Assembly (NCBI GenBank): GCA_007449985.2
Contig: VIIQ02000002.1
Location: forward strand, 682,001 to 746,000
Origin: Desmodesmus armatus
Lineage: Eukaryota > Chlorophyta > Chlorophyceae > Sphaeropleales > Scenedesmaceae
Length of the DNA stretch: 64,000 bases
Direction of reading: 5' to 3'
Position numbers and translations under genes: made by a program
The notes under the pieces: model-generated
Databases searched by the model: none
What the model was told of the DNA's origin: nothing
The model's input: the letters and a program-made list of their open reading frames with translations, nothing else
Shown: positions 54,901 through 64,000 of the stretch, piece after piece
How the letters are laid out: each line of letters begins with the position of its first letter
Numbering within the stretch: position 1 is the first letter of the stretch

Positions 54901-57900
54901 GGCACAGCCAGGCTGTGCTGGCATGCCATTCACCTCGGCACGTGCCATGTGAAACTCTTTGGTGGGCTCGATTGAGTGCGTTGGCACCCCTCACCCCCCC
55001 TTCAGGCCCCATCCATTCTACCACCCGCCTATGTGGTCATGTTTTCGAGCCAACAGCGCGGCCTGGGGCACAAGCGGCTCCAGCTGCTTGCAGCGCCCCA
55101 GTGCAGCACGTATGAGGATGTTTGCATGCATGGTTGTTGATGTGTGCCTCTCTGCTTCTGGTGTGGAACCCCTGGCATGCTCTGTCTGCGGGGCTTGTTG
55201 ATGTGTGCTTGAGGCGGCCATGCCTGCTTGCTGACAGAGAAGCGGCACAGCTGCATGTGGGATGTTTGTTGGTGCCAAGAGCAGGTGGCTTGCCTCGCGT
55301 ATTGTCCAGGCTGTTACCTGCACCTTTGCTGCAAGTGCTGCTTTGCCACTGCTGGCCTGGCATTGACACCTGCAGGCAATGGTCACTGACCATGGCATGT
55401 GTCCTGCTATACGCCTGTGGGTGTTTGCCATTTCGGTTCATGCTGCTGCCATTGCTCTGTGGAGCCTATTGGTCTCTGCTTCAGCAGTGGGCTGCAACCA
55501 GCAGCTCTGCATTGCCAGCTGGTGTGCTACTAGTGTTCTGCCCCAGTATTCCATGATTGAACTCAAGGAAGTTGGCATGTGGGCGCAGCTGGCGCTAGTG
55601 CTGGTTGCGTACATTTGGGGCGGGTGTGTGTTGATTCTCCAGTGTTGAGCTATATTGGGTGCCGGCTGTGTATACGCTATTAAGGGTGCCCAGACTCATC
55701 TGCTTGTGTGGCTGTGCTGAAGTGCATTGGCCACAAGCGTCGCAGACTCGCCTTGCATGGTTATGGCTGGTGCTCACAGAAAGAGCCATGGGGAGGCCCG
55801 TCAGAGCAAGGTGGTGGCCCCAGTCCTGGGTGTGCCAGCGTGTGTCTGGGGAGGAGCAGATCAGACTTCATTTGGTGTGTGCTTTTTAGGTATGTGTACA
55901 ACTTGGAAGTGTTGGCAGGTAGATGCACATCAGCTCTTGCAGACTGTCTAGATCACAGGCAATGGCATGCTGGACAGGCCCAAAAGAAAGGTCACTGCCC
56001 GGCTGCCTGCTTGGTGCCACTGGAAATGCACCAGCTCTCTTGGGGGGATGTCCCCCTTGTTTGTATGCATCTGTTGTGCCCCGCTGCCCTTCCATGATTG
56101 GGTGCTGCTGGGGTGGCAAAGATGGGTGCGCGAAATGTGCTACGTGCAGGCAGTGGGAGTGTTGGGGGTTACTGCTTGTGCAGCACCGCCTGAGAAGTGA
56201 GTGTAGAAGAGGCAGGGCTTGTTCTTTTGAGTATGCCTGTCGCTGTGGATTAGCACGGCAGTGCAGACGTTCCGCACCGCTTTGGTGGCTGTAGCTTCAG
56301 CAGCACCTGAGCACTCGCTGTCTGTTGCAGCAGTGACTCCAGGGATTTTGACAGTGTCAGAGTTGTAGGATATGTGTTGGGTTTCGACCCGGGCCGTCAT
56401 ACGCATCTGCAGCATCACTTTTGAAGGCAGGTATCGGCAGCACAGCAACACACCACGACCAGCCCCAGCCAGGCTGTTGGCTGCATGAATGCCTGGCGCA
56501 GGCTGTGATTTGCCTGCTGAAGGGGGAGGTTGCCTGGCGGGGGCTGGTCTGTGAGGGAGCTTGTCCCACTGTTGGTATCCGCATGGAGCCAGGGGTCTCT
56601 CATCTCTGTTCATGCATGTATCAGGCTTGGAAACAGGGCAAGGGCTGGGCGCTTGGCGCTGTGCAGCGATGCTGCAACCCTCCTGTGCTTGGGGTTAGGG
56701 ATACCCGCCCCAGCACATACTGCATGCTCCATAGCTATACCCTACACACTGCTGCATTCACATCTCCCTTGGCCGCTCTGGCCGGCTTGCTGCTCAGCAC
56801 CCAGTGTTGCTCTACCCCAACCTTGGCCCAGTCGGTGTCGCACTGCCGGCACTGGGCCGTTGTGGCAGTTGTGTTCATCTGTCCAGTGGGGTTGGTGATC
56901 ATGCGCTGACCCCTCGGCTTGTTACGTCTGTCACAGGGTGCTGGGCAGATACGCTGATTGTTTTGTCGTTGTGTGCGCAGTCACAGCAAGAGGTGCCAGC
57001 CTTTGTGAACTGCAGCACTGCTGTTGCGTGGCGATTGCAAACAAAGGTGATGGCGCTGCACTGCATGGTGCCCGCTGCGCAGTGAAGCAGAAGCACGTAG
57101 GTTGTTCCATGAGCATGTGTTCTCGCAAGTGGCCGCCACGGCAGCAGTGTGGTGCTGCAGCCAGGCTTGGTGCTGGCTGCAGTGCTAGTATTTACAGTCC
57201 ATACAGGTGGTGTGCAATGCATGCTGTTTGTCCAGCAGCAAGGAGACAGTCAGTCATTGCCACAGGGCACCACTGGTGCCTTGCTGGGTGCAAGTACTTG
57301 CAGATGCAGCTGCTTGCCAAGGCGAGCTTTGTTGAACAGTCATAAGGTGTTGATGAGTCTTGCAGTTGCGCGGCACGTATGGGCCTTGTCCCTGATGCTG
57401 TGTGGTGGTCATTGGCGATGAGCCCTATTTTCAGTGTGCCTGGCCGCTCAGGCTTGAAGGCAGAGGCGTGCAAGCAGTTTCACAGTCAGCATGATACGTA
57501 GGAAGGTAGGCTGAAGGGGGCCTGTGTTGTAGGCCCGGGGTGTCTGTGTGGTGTGTGTTGTGCTCAGGCAATGTTAGCCAGTTTATGCCCATCAACCCCG
57601 TCAAATGTGCTGTGCTACCCTGGCCATCATGGTTGGGTGATGTGCCCTGCATCCTCTGGTTGCAGGAGGGAAGTGGGTCTACCGTACATACATACTGCCT
57701 GCAGCTGCTGTCCCGTCGTCCAGCATGGGCTTGCCCAAACATAGTAGACAGATTTGACAGTATGGCCGTTGCCATTTTACTCTTGTGTGCATGCTTCCAA
57801 TGTCGCCAGGACCTATTGGCTGCCATGCCATGCCTCAACCGCCGCCTGACTGTAGGCGTTGATAGTTGTGTGTTGCGGTGGTTGTCAGGCTCCAAACCGG

Positions 57901-59760
57901 CACCTTACCTAAATGGTACACACCTACTACCTGACCCTCCCTGCATTGTGTGATGACCCCAGCAGATTGTGAGACTTGGCTTGTGCTTTGCTTGCTCAAC
58001 GCTGGAGGCTTGTGAGCCTCTCAATGCGTGGTCCATGGACTGGTGTGGTGCGCATTTGGCTTGTGAAGTGCAGTGGCAGTTGGTGGTACGTGTAGAGGCA
58101 GGACAACAGCAGGCAGGTCTAAAGCATTACAGGCACTCATGGGTGAGCGCTGATGTCCACATTGTGTACCCTCATCCTAGTCAGCGCAGGCAGTTGGATG
58201 GGTGGCGGATGATTCCTGTGTAGTGACGGCAGGTTGGCTGGGAGTCTTTACTGTTGTTGCCTGTTTCAGGAACTTGGTCAAACCAGATCAGCAGGCGTGG
58301 ACTTTGAGCCGTGTGCAGTAAGGTTGGCTTCTGCAGTGCTGCTGCAGGCACCTTGTCAAGTAATCAGTGTGTCATGGTGTGTGTGAGCGCCCAGACGCAA
58401 ACATTGGGTGTGTGTTGTCGGTTCCTTGTACGGTTCCCCGCCGCTAGTGTAGTCACGTTGTTGCGCCCGCCCGCCTGCGCAGCACGTGAGCAGCCAGCAC
58501 GGCTGGTGCAAGCGTGCGCGTGGCACTTTTGTCGCAGGCCGGCTCTGTTGTGCAAGGGGTTGGGGCTGTGTTCACCCAGGAGCACCCCAGGCAGTGGTCA
58601 GATTGTGAGAGCTTGCCAGCAACTCGTGATGCTGCCATGCTTCAAAGCTTCTACTGCTGCAGACCACCCGGCACATACCCACTGGCTTTCATGTCCAGTG
58701 AGGGCTGTTGGGTGGTGCGCAGTAGTCTGTCCACACCTGCATACATGTTTGTTCCTTACTCCCCTGGGCCTGTCATGGGACCCCTGGGCTTTTGCAGCGC
58801 TGGGTTCACACCCCTGGGCCATCACTACAGCACTACTTGGTCGCAGTACTGCCTGGCTTGGCGTCCCCTTGCATTTTGCTTTGTTGTACATGACAGAAGT
58901 GCACTGTTGTAGCTGTGTTGTGTTGTCCCAGCTTGCTGTGCCCTGCAGCACCCTTTGTTGATTAGAAGTTGTCGCCCCTGTTTTTGTCACGCAAGGTTTC
59001 AGAGGAGTTCAGGGTGCAGGGGGCTCTGTGGGCCGTCTCGCGAGTGCTGCGTTGTGTTGCTGTGTGCTGGAGGATTTGGGCAAAGGGCTTTTTGCAAAGA
59101 GAGTCTCCCTGTGTGGCTTGTGAGGCACCCTCACAGCTGCTGCTGTATGCGTGTGGTTCCCTATACACCACATGCATGGTTTCAGACATCACGTGTAGTG
59201 TTGACCGCGGCTGGCACCCTGGTGGTACCGGCTTATTTTGTTGCTGCAGCTGTTGAGATGTCGTTTCTGCTGTGTGTGGCCTCTGGTGGGCATGCCTGAG
59301 TGGGGGCGTTGGCTTGACAGCAGCAACACTGGGTATGCGCGCCGCAGTTGGATATGCTTGCACAAGCTTGACCCTTCGACGCCTATCGATGTCTCATGGT
59401 TCAATCAGGTGTATTGCTGCTGCAAGGCTGAGCGGCCTTCCAGAAGCTCGGGACTACCATCTTCTGCACCTGTGGCTCCTCCCCGCGTCCTGTGCTGTGC
59501 TGCTGCAAAGCAGGCAGCATCAGTGAGGGGGTAGGACATGCAGCTTGAGCCAGTGCAATGCACTCCATGCCACACCCAGCCGCCATCTCCCTGCTCCTGA
59601 GTTTGCAGATGACCCTCAAGTACTAGATAGACAGCTGTGCACATGCTTCATGCAGCTATGTGCTGCAAGGGGCTGCACGCCAAGTGAGAGAGGCAGCACA
59701 GGCACCCACACGTTGGTGGGTCGTGGTTTCAAGAGGCTTGGTGCGCGCTTGCAGGACTGA
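51983..59760 (+). CDS. Unidentified multi-exon gene, Cys/His-rich
   Basis: I do not recognise the family. Two adjacent exons are well supported: 51983-52080 and 52200-52269, joined in phase across GT-AG. They read LDFEGWFSKC then RGCGCMTAHEKLIKHADVPF and CRR, a compact CxxCxC...H...H...C pattern that looks like a zinc-binding fold. A final exon (about 59609-59760) reads VLDRQLCTCFMQLCAARG and ends KRLGARLQD with a stop. Between them many short open segments with acceptor/donor pairs occur (for example near 57667-57764, 57965-58149 and 58996-59050), Cys-rich throughout, but phase could not be traced, so this may be one long gene or two. There is no membrane segment I trust. A TGTAA lies 170 nt past the stop. 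Confidence 0.35.
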
Positions 59761-60227
59761 AAGCCTCCCTGACAAGGGTGGGTGTACTCGGTCCTCTGTG
59801 TGGGTTTGTATGCACGGTATATCAAAGCAGTGACATTTGATGCTTGGCGCAAGCAAAACTTTTGCTGTAGGGACTGCTGTGGTGGTGACTGAGTGTACCA
59901 ACACGAGTCAGTATGACCAGGTCCTGGTGTAACCAGGTGTTTGTGACATTGAGTGTGAAGTGTGAGCCCTGACTGCCAGTACCTGAGGTACCCTGTGTCT
60001 GAAGGTTGCATTGCAGCCTGCCAAAGGTTGTGTCTGAAGGTTGCATTGCAGCCTGCCGAAGGTTAGAAGGCAGCAAGCCTTGAACCATCCACACTCAAAA
60101 CACTCAGTAATGCAACAGCGGTCACATTCACAGCCATACCACTGCCACAGTCTCCATCAATGTGTCACACAAGTGCAAAATGTTCAGCGCATGACACCGT
60201 GAAGGCTTGCAAAACATGCAACATGCC
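59761..60227. other. Convergent 3' flanks with a 35-bp tandem repeat
   Basis: No gene. It contains a direct duplication of tgtctgaaggttgcattgca plus flanks (59996-60030 and 60031-60064) and a possible polyadenylation signal TGTAA at 59928-59932 for the plus-strand gene. Confidence 0.7.
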
Positions 60228-63200
60228 TCAATCATCATCAAAGACAACCTTCTTCCCAGCAGGCTGCACCTTTTTCAATGCCGCCTGCTGCTGCTTCTTG
60301 GCCTGCCACGACGGGTGCAGCTGCTCTGCCGCGACAGCTGGTGCCCTCGCTCCCTTCTGCCCTGCTGCCTCCCTCACAGGTTCACGCTGCCCTGCTGCTT
60401 TGAATGGTTTCACCTGCTGCTGCCTCCTTTGCTGCTGCTGCTGCTGTGGCCGCCTGTCGCCGCCTGCCTGCTGCCCCGGCTTGGCCTCCGGCTGCTGCTG
60501 CTGTTGGGTGGGGGCCTGCACAGCTACAGTCTCCCCATCCTCACCAAAGACAACCTTCTTGGCGGCGACTGCAGCACCAATGGTGACCTTCTGGGCCTTG
60601 CGAGCAGCCCAAGACGGATGCAGCACCTCCTTGTCCTGCTGCTGATCCTGCTGCTGCTGCGGCTCAGCAGCTTTGTGCTGACGCTTTCGCTGCTCGCGCT
60701 GCTGCTGCCTGGAGTCTGTGGGGCCCCTGCGTTGCTGCTGGTGTGCTGCTGCTGCTCCAGTCTGCCTGGACTCGTGAGGGGGCTGGCGAGGATGCCGTTG
60801 CGCCTGCTAAGAGGGCAGACACAAGACGGCAGATGGCACACACCTGTCATGCAGACTGCCACAACAGCATGGCTTTTTAGCACACTCGCTAGCAGACATT
60901 CCCCCAGCCTGCAAACAGTACCACAGCCTGCAAACAGTACCACAAGTGCAGCATTGTGTTGTCTACTACACTCACAAAAGCCCTGGTCGCTTGTTTCCCT
61001 GCCAAGCACCTGGGGCCGTCATGTTGGCTGCACCCCAGCACAACCAGCCAGGCCCTGAGCACCACCCAACCAGCTGCCATTCTCAAGTTTGCGGGGTCCA
61101 TCCAACCCCAACGGCAACCTTTACTAGGGCATGCCGCTTGTTGAAACCACACCACAGACCAGACTGGTCTGCCAGTTGATCAGTCAAGCACAGTGTCATA
61201 ACTGGTTGTCAAGTCTATCTTGCACGCCTGTTTCACCATCTCAAAGACAGCCTGAATTTTCCTCGACTGACCTTGAGGTGGTTGGCCTCCAGCCCGTGCA
61301 GCTTCTCGTACAGCTTCCTGCGCATGCGCTGGCCCACACGCTTCCCACGCTTCAGCAGCTTCTCAAGCTTGGCTCGCTTCTTCTGCAGCAGACGCTCATG
61401 CCTGCTCAGCTGCGGGGGAGGAGGGTACGCCTGCTGCTGCTGCCCAGACTCGCCCGCATCCTGCGCCTGCTTTCGCTGCTGCTTGGCTGTGGACTTCAAT
61501 GCTGCAGCGGCAGAGCCGCAGTCGTCCTCGTCGCTGATGATGTCGCCAGCTGCTGTCATGACAATGTCAGAGTCATCCTCTGACTCTGACAGCGGCGGCT
61601 GGGCGGCCCTGCAAACACCACAGCACAGTCCCAGCACAGTCCCAGCATAAGCCACAGTTTGCACAGTGGGTCAGCCTGTTCAGCTGGTTTCAGCAAAAAA
61701 AAACAGGGAGGAGTCAGATGCTGCAAGGCCTGCCTGGAAGTGCCCCCCCCCTTCAGTTGCCGCCATTTGCAACCTCAATCTGCATAACCTGCTACGCTGA
61801 AAAGACAGACAGACAACAATCCTGCAACTGCCACTTCATGCTGCCTCGCCACCGCCTTGTATGCAACTTCCTGTGCCACCCCCCTACATTGCATAAGTCA
61901 ACAAGCACACATCCTGGGATGGTCACATCCTGGGTCACATCCTGGGATGGTTGATGCATTGGCTGGATGCACTCCATGTGTCTACACACACACACACACT
62001 CCCGCCATCCACCTACACACCTTTTGCCCCTCAGCGTCTGCAGTGCTGCCAGCGTGCCCTCATCCAGCTCAGCCTCTGAGGGTGACTCATCCCCTGACCC
62101 CTGCTCAGCTGCCTGCTGGGCCTCATACGCAGCCTCCAAATCCACACCATCACTGCCACCACCACTGCCGGGGTCACCGTCACTGTCACTGTCAGGCCCA
62201 GCACCGCCTAGCCCCTCACTGTCCTCACTCATGGGCTGCCCCCTCAGCCCCTCTTCACTGCTGGCATCGTCACTCAGTGAGCCACTGCTGCCCAAGTGGC
62301 CGTCGCTGCCGCCCGAGCTGCCACTGCTGCCGCTGAGGCTGTCTGCGGCAGAGTCGCTGCCGCCTGCTCCCTGCTGCTCAGGCTGCTGCACGGCACCATT
62401 GACTGCTGCTTGGAGTTTCTGCCGCTTGCTGCTGCGCTCGTGAGGGTCCGCTGTTGCTCCTGCGGCTGCTGGTGGTGGTACATCCGCTGCATCAGTGGGT
62501 GGGGTTGCAGCCTCCTTGGCAGCAGCTGCAGCTGCAGTGTCGCTGCTGCCAAACTTGCGCTTGAACTCGGCAGTCTGCTGCTGCAGCTGCTTCACCACAC
62601 AGGTTGCTGTCAACAGCCGCTGGTTGACAGCTGCTGCGGCTGCACGCCTGTCTGGATTGTGCTCTTCTGCTGCTGCTGCCGCTGCTGCTGGTGGCGGAGC
62701 CGCTGCTGCTGCTGGTGGTTGTGTGCCAGCAGTGAGGCCTGCTGATGCAGCTGCCTGTTGGGTGAGCTCATCAAGGTTTGCCTGCTTGGCTGCTTGCAGC
62801 TGCTGCTCCAATTTGACAAGCAGTGCTGCATTGTCTGTAGGGCAAGACAGCAGCAGCAATGGGTGCAGTTAAGACATCAGCAATAGCACTGCAAACACTC
62901 AGCGCTGGGCCAGGGGAGCGAGGGCAAGACCAGCCCCATAAGTACAACGATGTATGTGAGTGCACTGCCCAGGTCTCATACTATAACCGCCTCTGCGAGA
63001 ATTTACAGGGACCGTGAGTGCAGAGAGCTCCCTTCACCTAGGGTTCAGCCTCACTGCGCATTCGGCTTGTGTGTCTGCTATGGTTAACCAGCCCTGTATG
63101 CTTCTCACCTGCTGGCACCTTCACTGTTTCACTGCGTGCTTGTGCAAGCCTCCTGCTGATCTTGCGCACCTCAAAGTCCCGAGCTTGCTTGACAGCCTGC

Positions 63201-63575
63201 AGCACACGTCAACACCGCCAGCCAGGCATGAAAATCTGCATGGTGTGTGCACCCACCGCATCCCACATAACAGCGCAGCTGCAAGGCAAAGCGTGTTACC
63301 TTGTGAATTGTCTTAAGGCTGTGGTAGAGCCATTTGGAGGGGTCCCTACATGTTTTGTCGCAATGTTGAGCAGAGCAGCAGTCATAGCAGGAGCAGCAGC
63401 AACAGCAGTCAGCAGCAGCAGCTGAGAGGCATCGTGCATATCAAGCAGACCGGCTGATCATATACATCACACTACAAACATCCTGCGACGCGTTTTCGCA
63501 CCTCTGCTTGCTGGCCTTGCCCCCCTTCTTGAATGCCGGTTTCTTAGTTGGCTTGATAGCTTTCATGCTCATCAT
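60228..63575 (-). CDS. BUD22: BUD22/SRFBP1-like ribosome biogenesis protein
   Basis: Six exons (63575-63502, 63345-63300, 63196-63109, 62834-62021, 61608-61272, 60803-60228) sum to exactly 645 codons. The start MMSMKAIKPTKKPAFKKGGK is lysine-rich. The N-terminal BUD22 helix region follows: LYHSLKTIHKAVKQARDFEV, RKISRRLAQARS, LLVKLEQQLQAAKQANLDEL. The middle is Ala/Gln then very acidic and Ser-rich (SDSDSDGDPGSGGGSDG, LSESEDDSD). A basic block (HERLLQKKRAKLEKLLKRGK, KLYEKLHGLEANHLK) precedes the C-terminal signature. That signature, LHPSW-A-KK followed by KKVVF and acidic residues, occurs twice (near 60620 and 60310), and the protein ends KKVVFDDD. BUD22 is a nucleolar factor for 18S rRNA maturation. 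Duplication of the C-terminal signature is notable. Confidence 0.88.
61935..61991 (-). repeat. 57-bp intronic repeat, BUD22 copy
   Basis: Partner of 9104-9160. On the minus strand it starts about 29 nt after the 5' splice site at 62020. It is preceded by three copies of the related short unit tcacatcctggg (61921-61945). Confidence 0.8.
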
Positions 63576-64000
63576 GAGATCATTGTTTCCCTCGCAATCA
63601 CAGTGCTACCTGTTTCGATGGAAGCAATAGGAAGACGTAAATTCTGGGCATGCCTAGGTCGGTGACCCAAAACCTTGGACCCCAGTTGTGCAGCTTGGAA
63701 TGCACGTTCATTGATGGTGTGCCGATTGTGTGAAGCCATCGTCATGTTCAGTATTGTGTTTACTGAATGACAAGCACACACATGTCAGCAAACATGTGGT
63801 TTCAGGTAGGCCAGCTGCCAACTCGGCAAGGCTTGCCAAGGCCATTGGTCACCACTGCCAGGACTGTTGGATTCCCCAACACTGCACGTGAGGCAGACAA
63901 GACAACATGAATCACCTGAGAGGGTCATAACATTGACCGTACCTGCACATCACCAATGTGTTGCGCCAGACCTGGTGTTGCCGGCTGCGTCATGGAACAG
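63576..64000. promoter_or_regulatory. 5' flank of the BUD22 gene
   Basis: Upstream of the minus-strand start at 63575. No coding signal and no defined promoter element is seen before the window ends. Confidence 0.4.

Overview
The window reads as nuclear DNA of a green alga (Chlorophyta, most likely Chlorophyceae). The reasons are: GC-rich coding DNA; genes split into many short exons by GT-AG introns; long CAG/CTG tracts that encode Gln or Ala; long C and G homopolymers; possible TGTAA polyadenylation signals; and a gene set with plastid CSP41, a plant-type class II trehalose-phosphate synthase, a thiol (non-selenocysteine) glutathione peroxidase and an algal nucleotidyl-cyclase-like membrane protein. 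No bacterial operon, CRISPR array, rRNA or tRNA was recognised. All gene models come from reading splice sites and reading-frame phase by eye. LAYOUT. 100-520 (+) last exon of an unknown Gln-rich protein; 3120-12944 (-) class II TPS/TPP; 13408-15047 (-) GNAT acetyltransferase; 15379-17436 (+) cofactor-independent phosphoglycerate-mutase-like protein; 18221-24624 (+) secreted GH5 glycoside hydrolase with two Cys-rich modules; 25069-27137 (-) membrane-anchored glutathione peroxidase; 28067-29883 (-) CPBP intramembrane protease; 30218-33730 (+) CSP41a; 38084-41052 (-, 5' end open) cyclase-homology membrane protein; 42146-43624 (-) ATP11 F1-ATPase assembly factor; 43953-50883 (+) SMUBP2-like SF1 helicase; 51983-59760 (+) unidentified Cys/His-rich gene; 60228-63575 (-) BUD22-like ribosome-biogenesis protein. 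Several neighbours are head-to-head across about 330 bp (GNAT/iPGM-like, CPBP/CSP41, ATP11/helicase), so shared promoters are likely. The genes do not form one pathway; they are housekeeping and organelle genes plus a secreted polysaccharide hydrolase. MOST NOTABLE. (1) TPS introns carry poly-G just after the donor and poly-C just before the acceptor. (2) There are long foldbacks in one TPS intron and one GH5 intron. (3) A degenerate mobile element, with a conserved reading frame and a GNRA-type hairpin, lies in introns of both CSP41 and the helicase. (4) A 57-bp repeat sits near the 5' splice site of both a TPS and a BUD22 intron. (5) There are three single-base frame breaks in otherwise well-conserved genes (two in TPS, one in the helicase), which are probably assembly indels.
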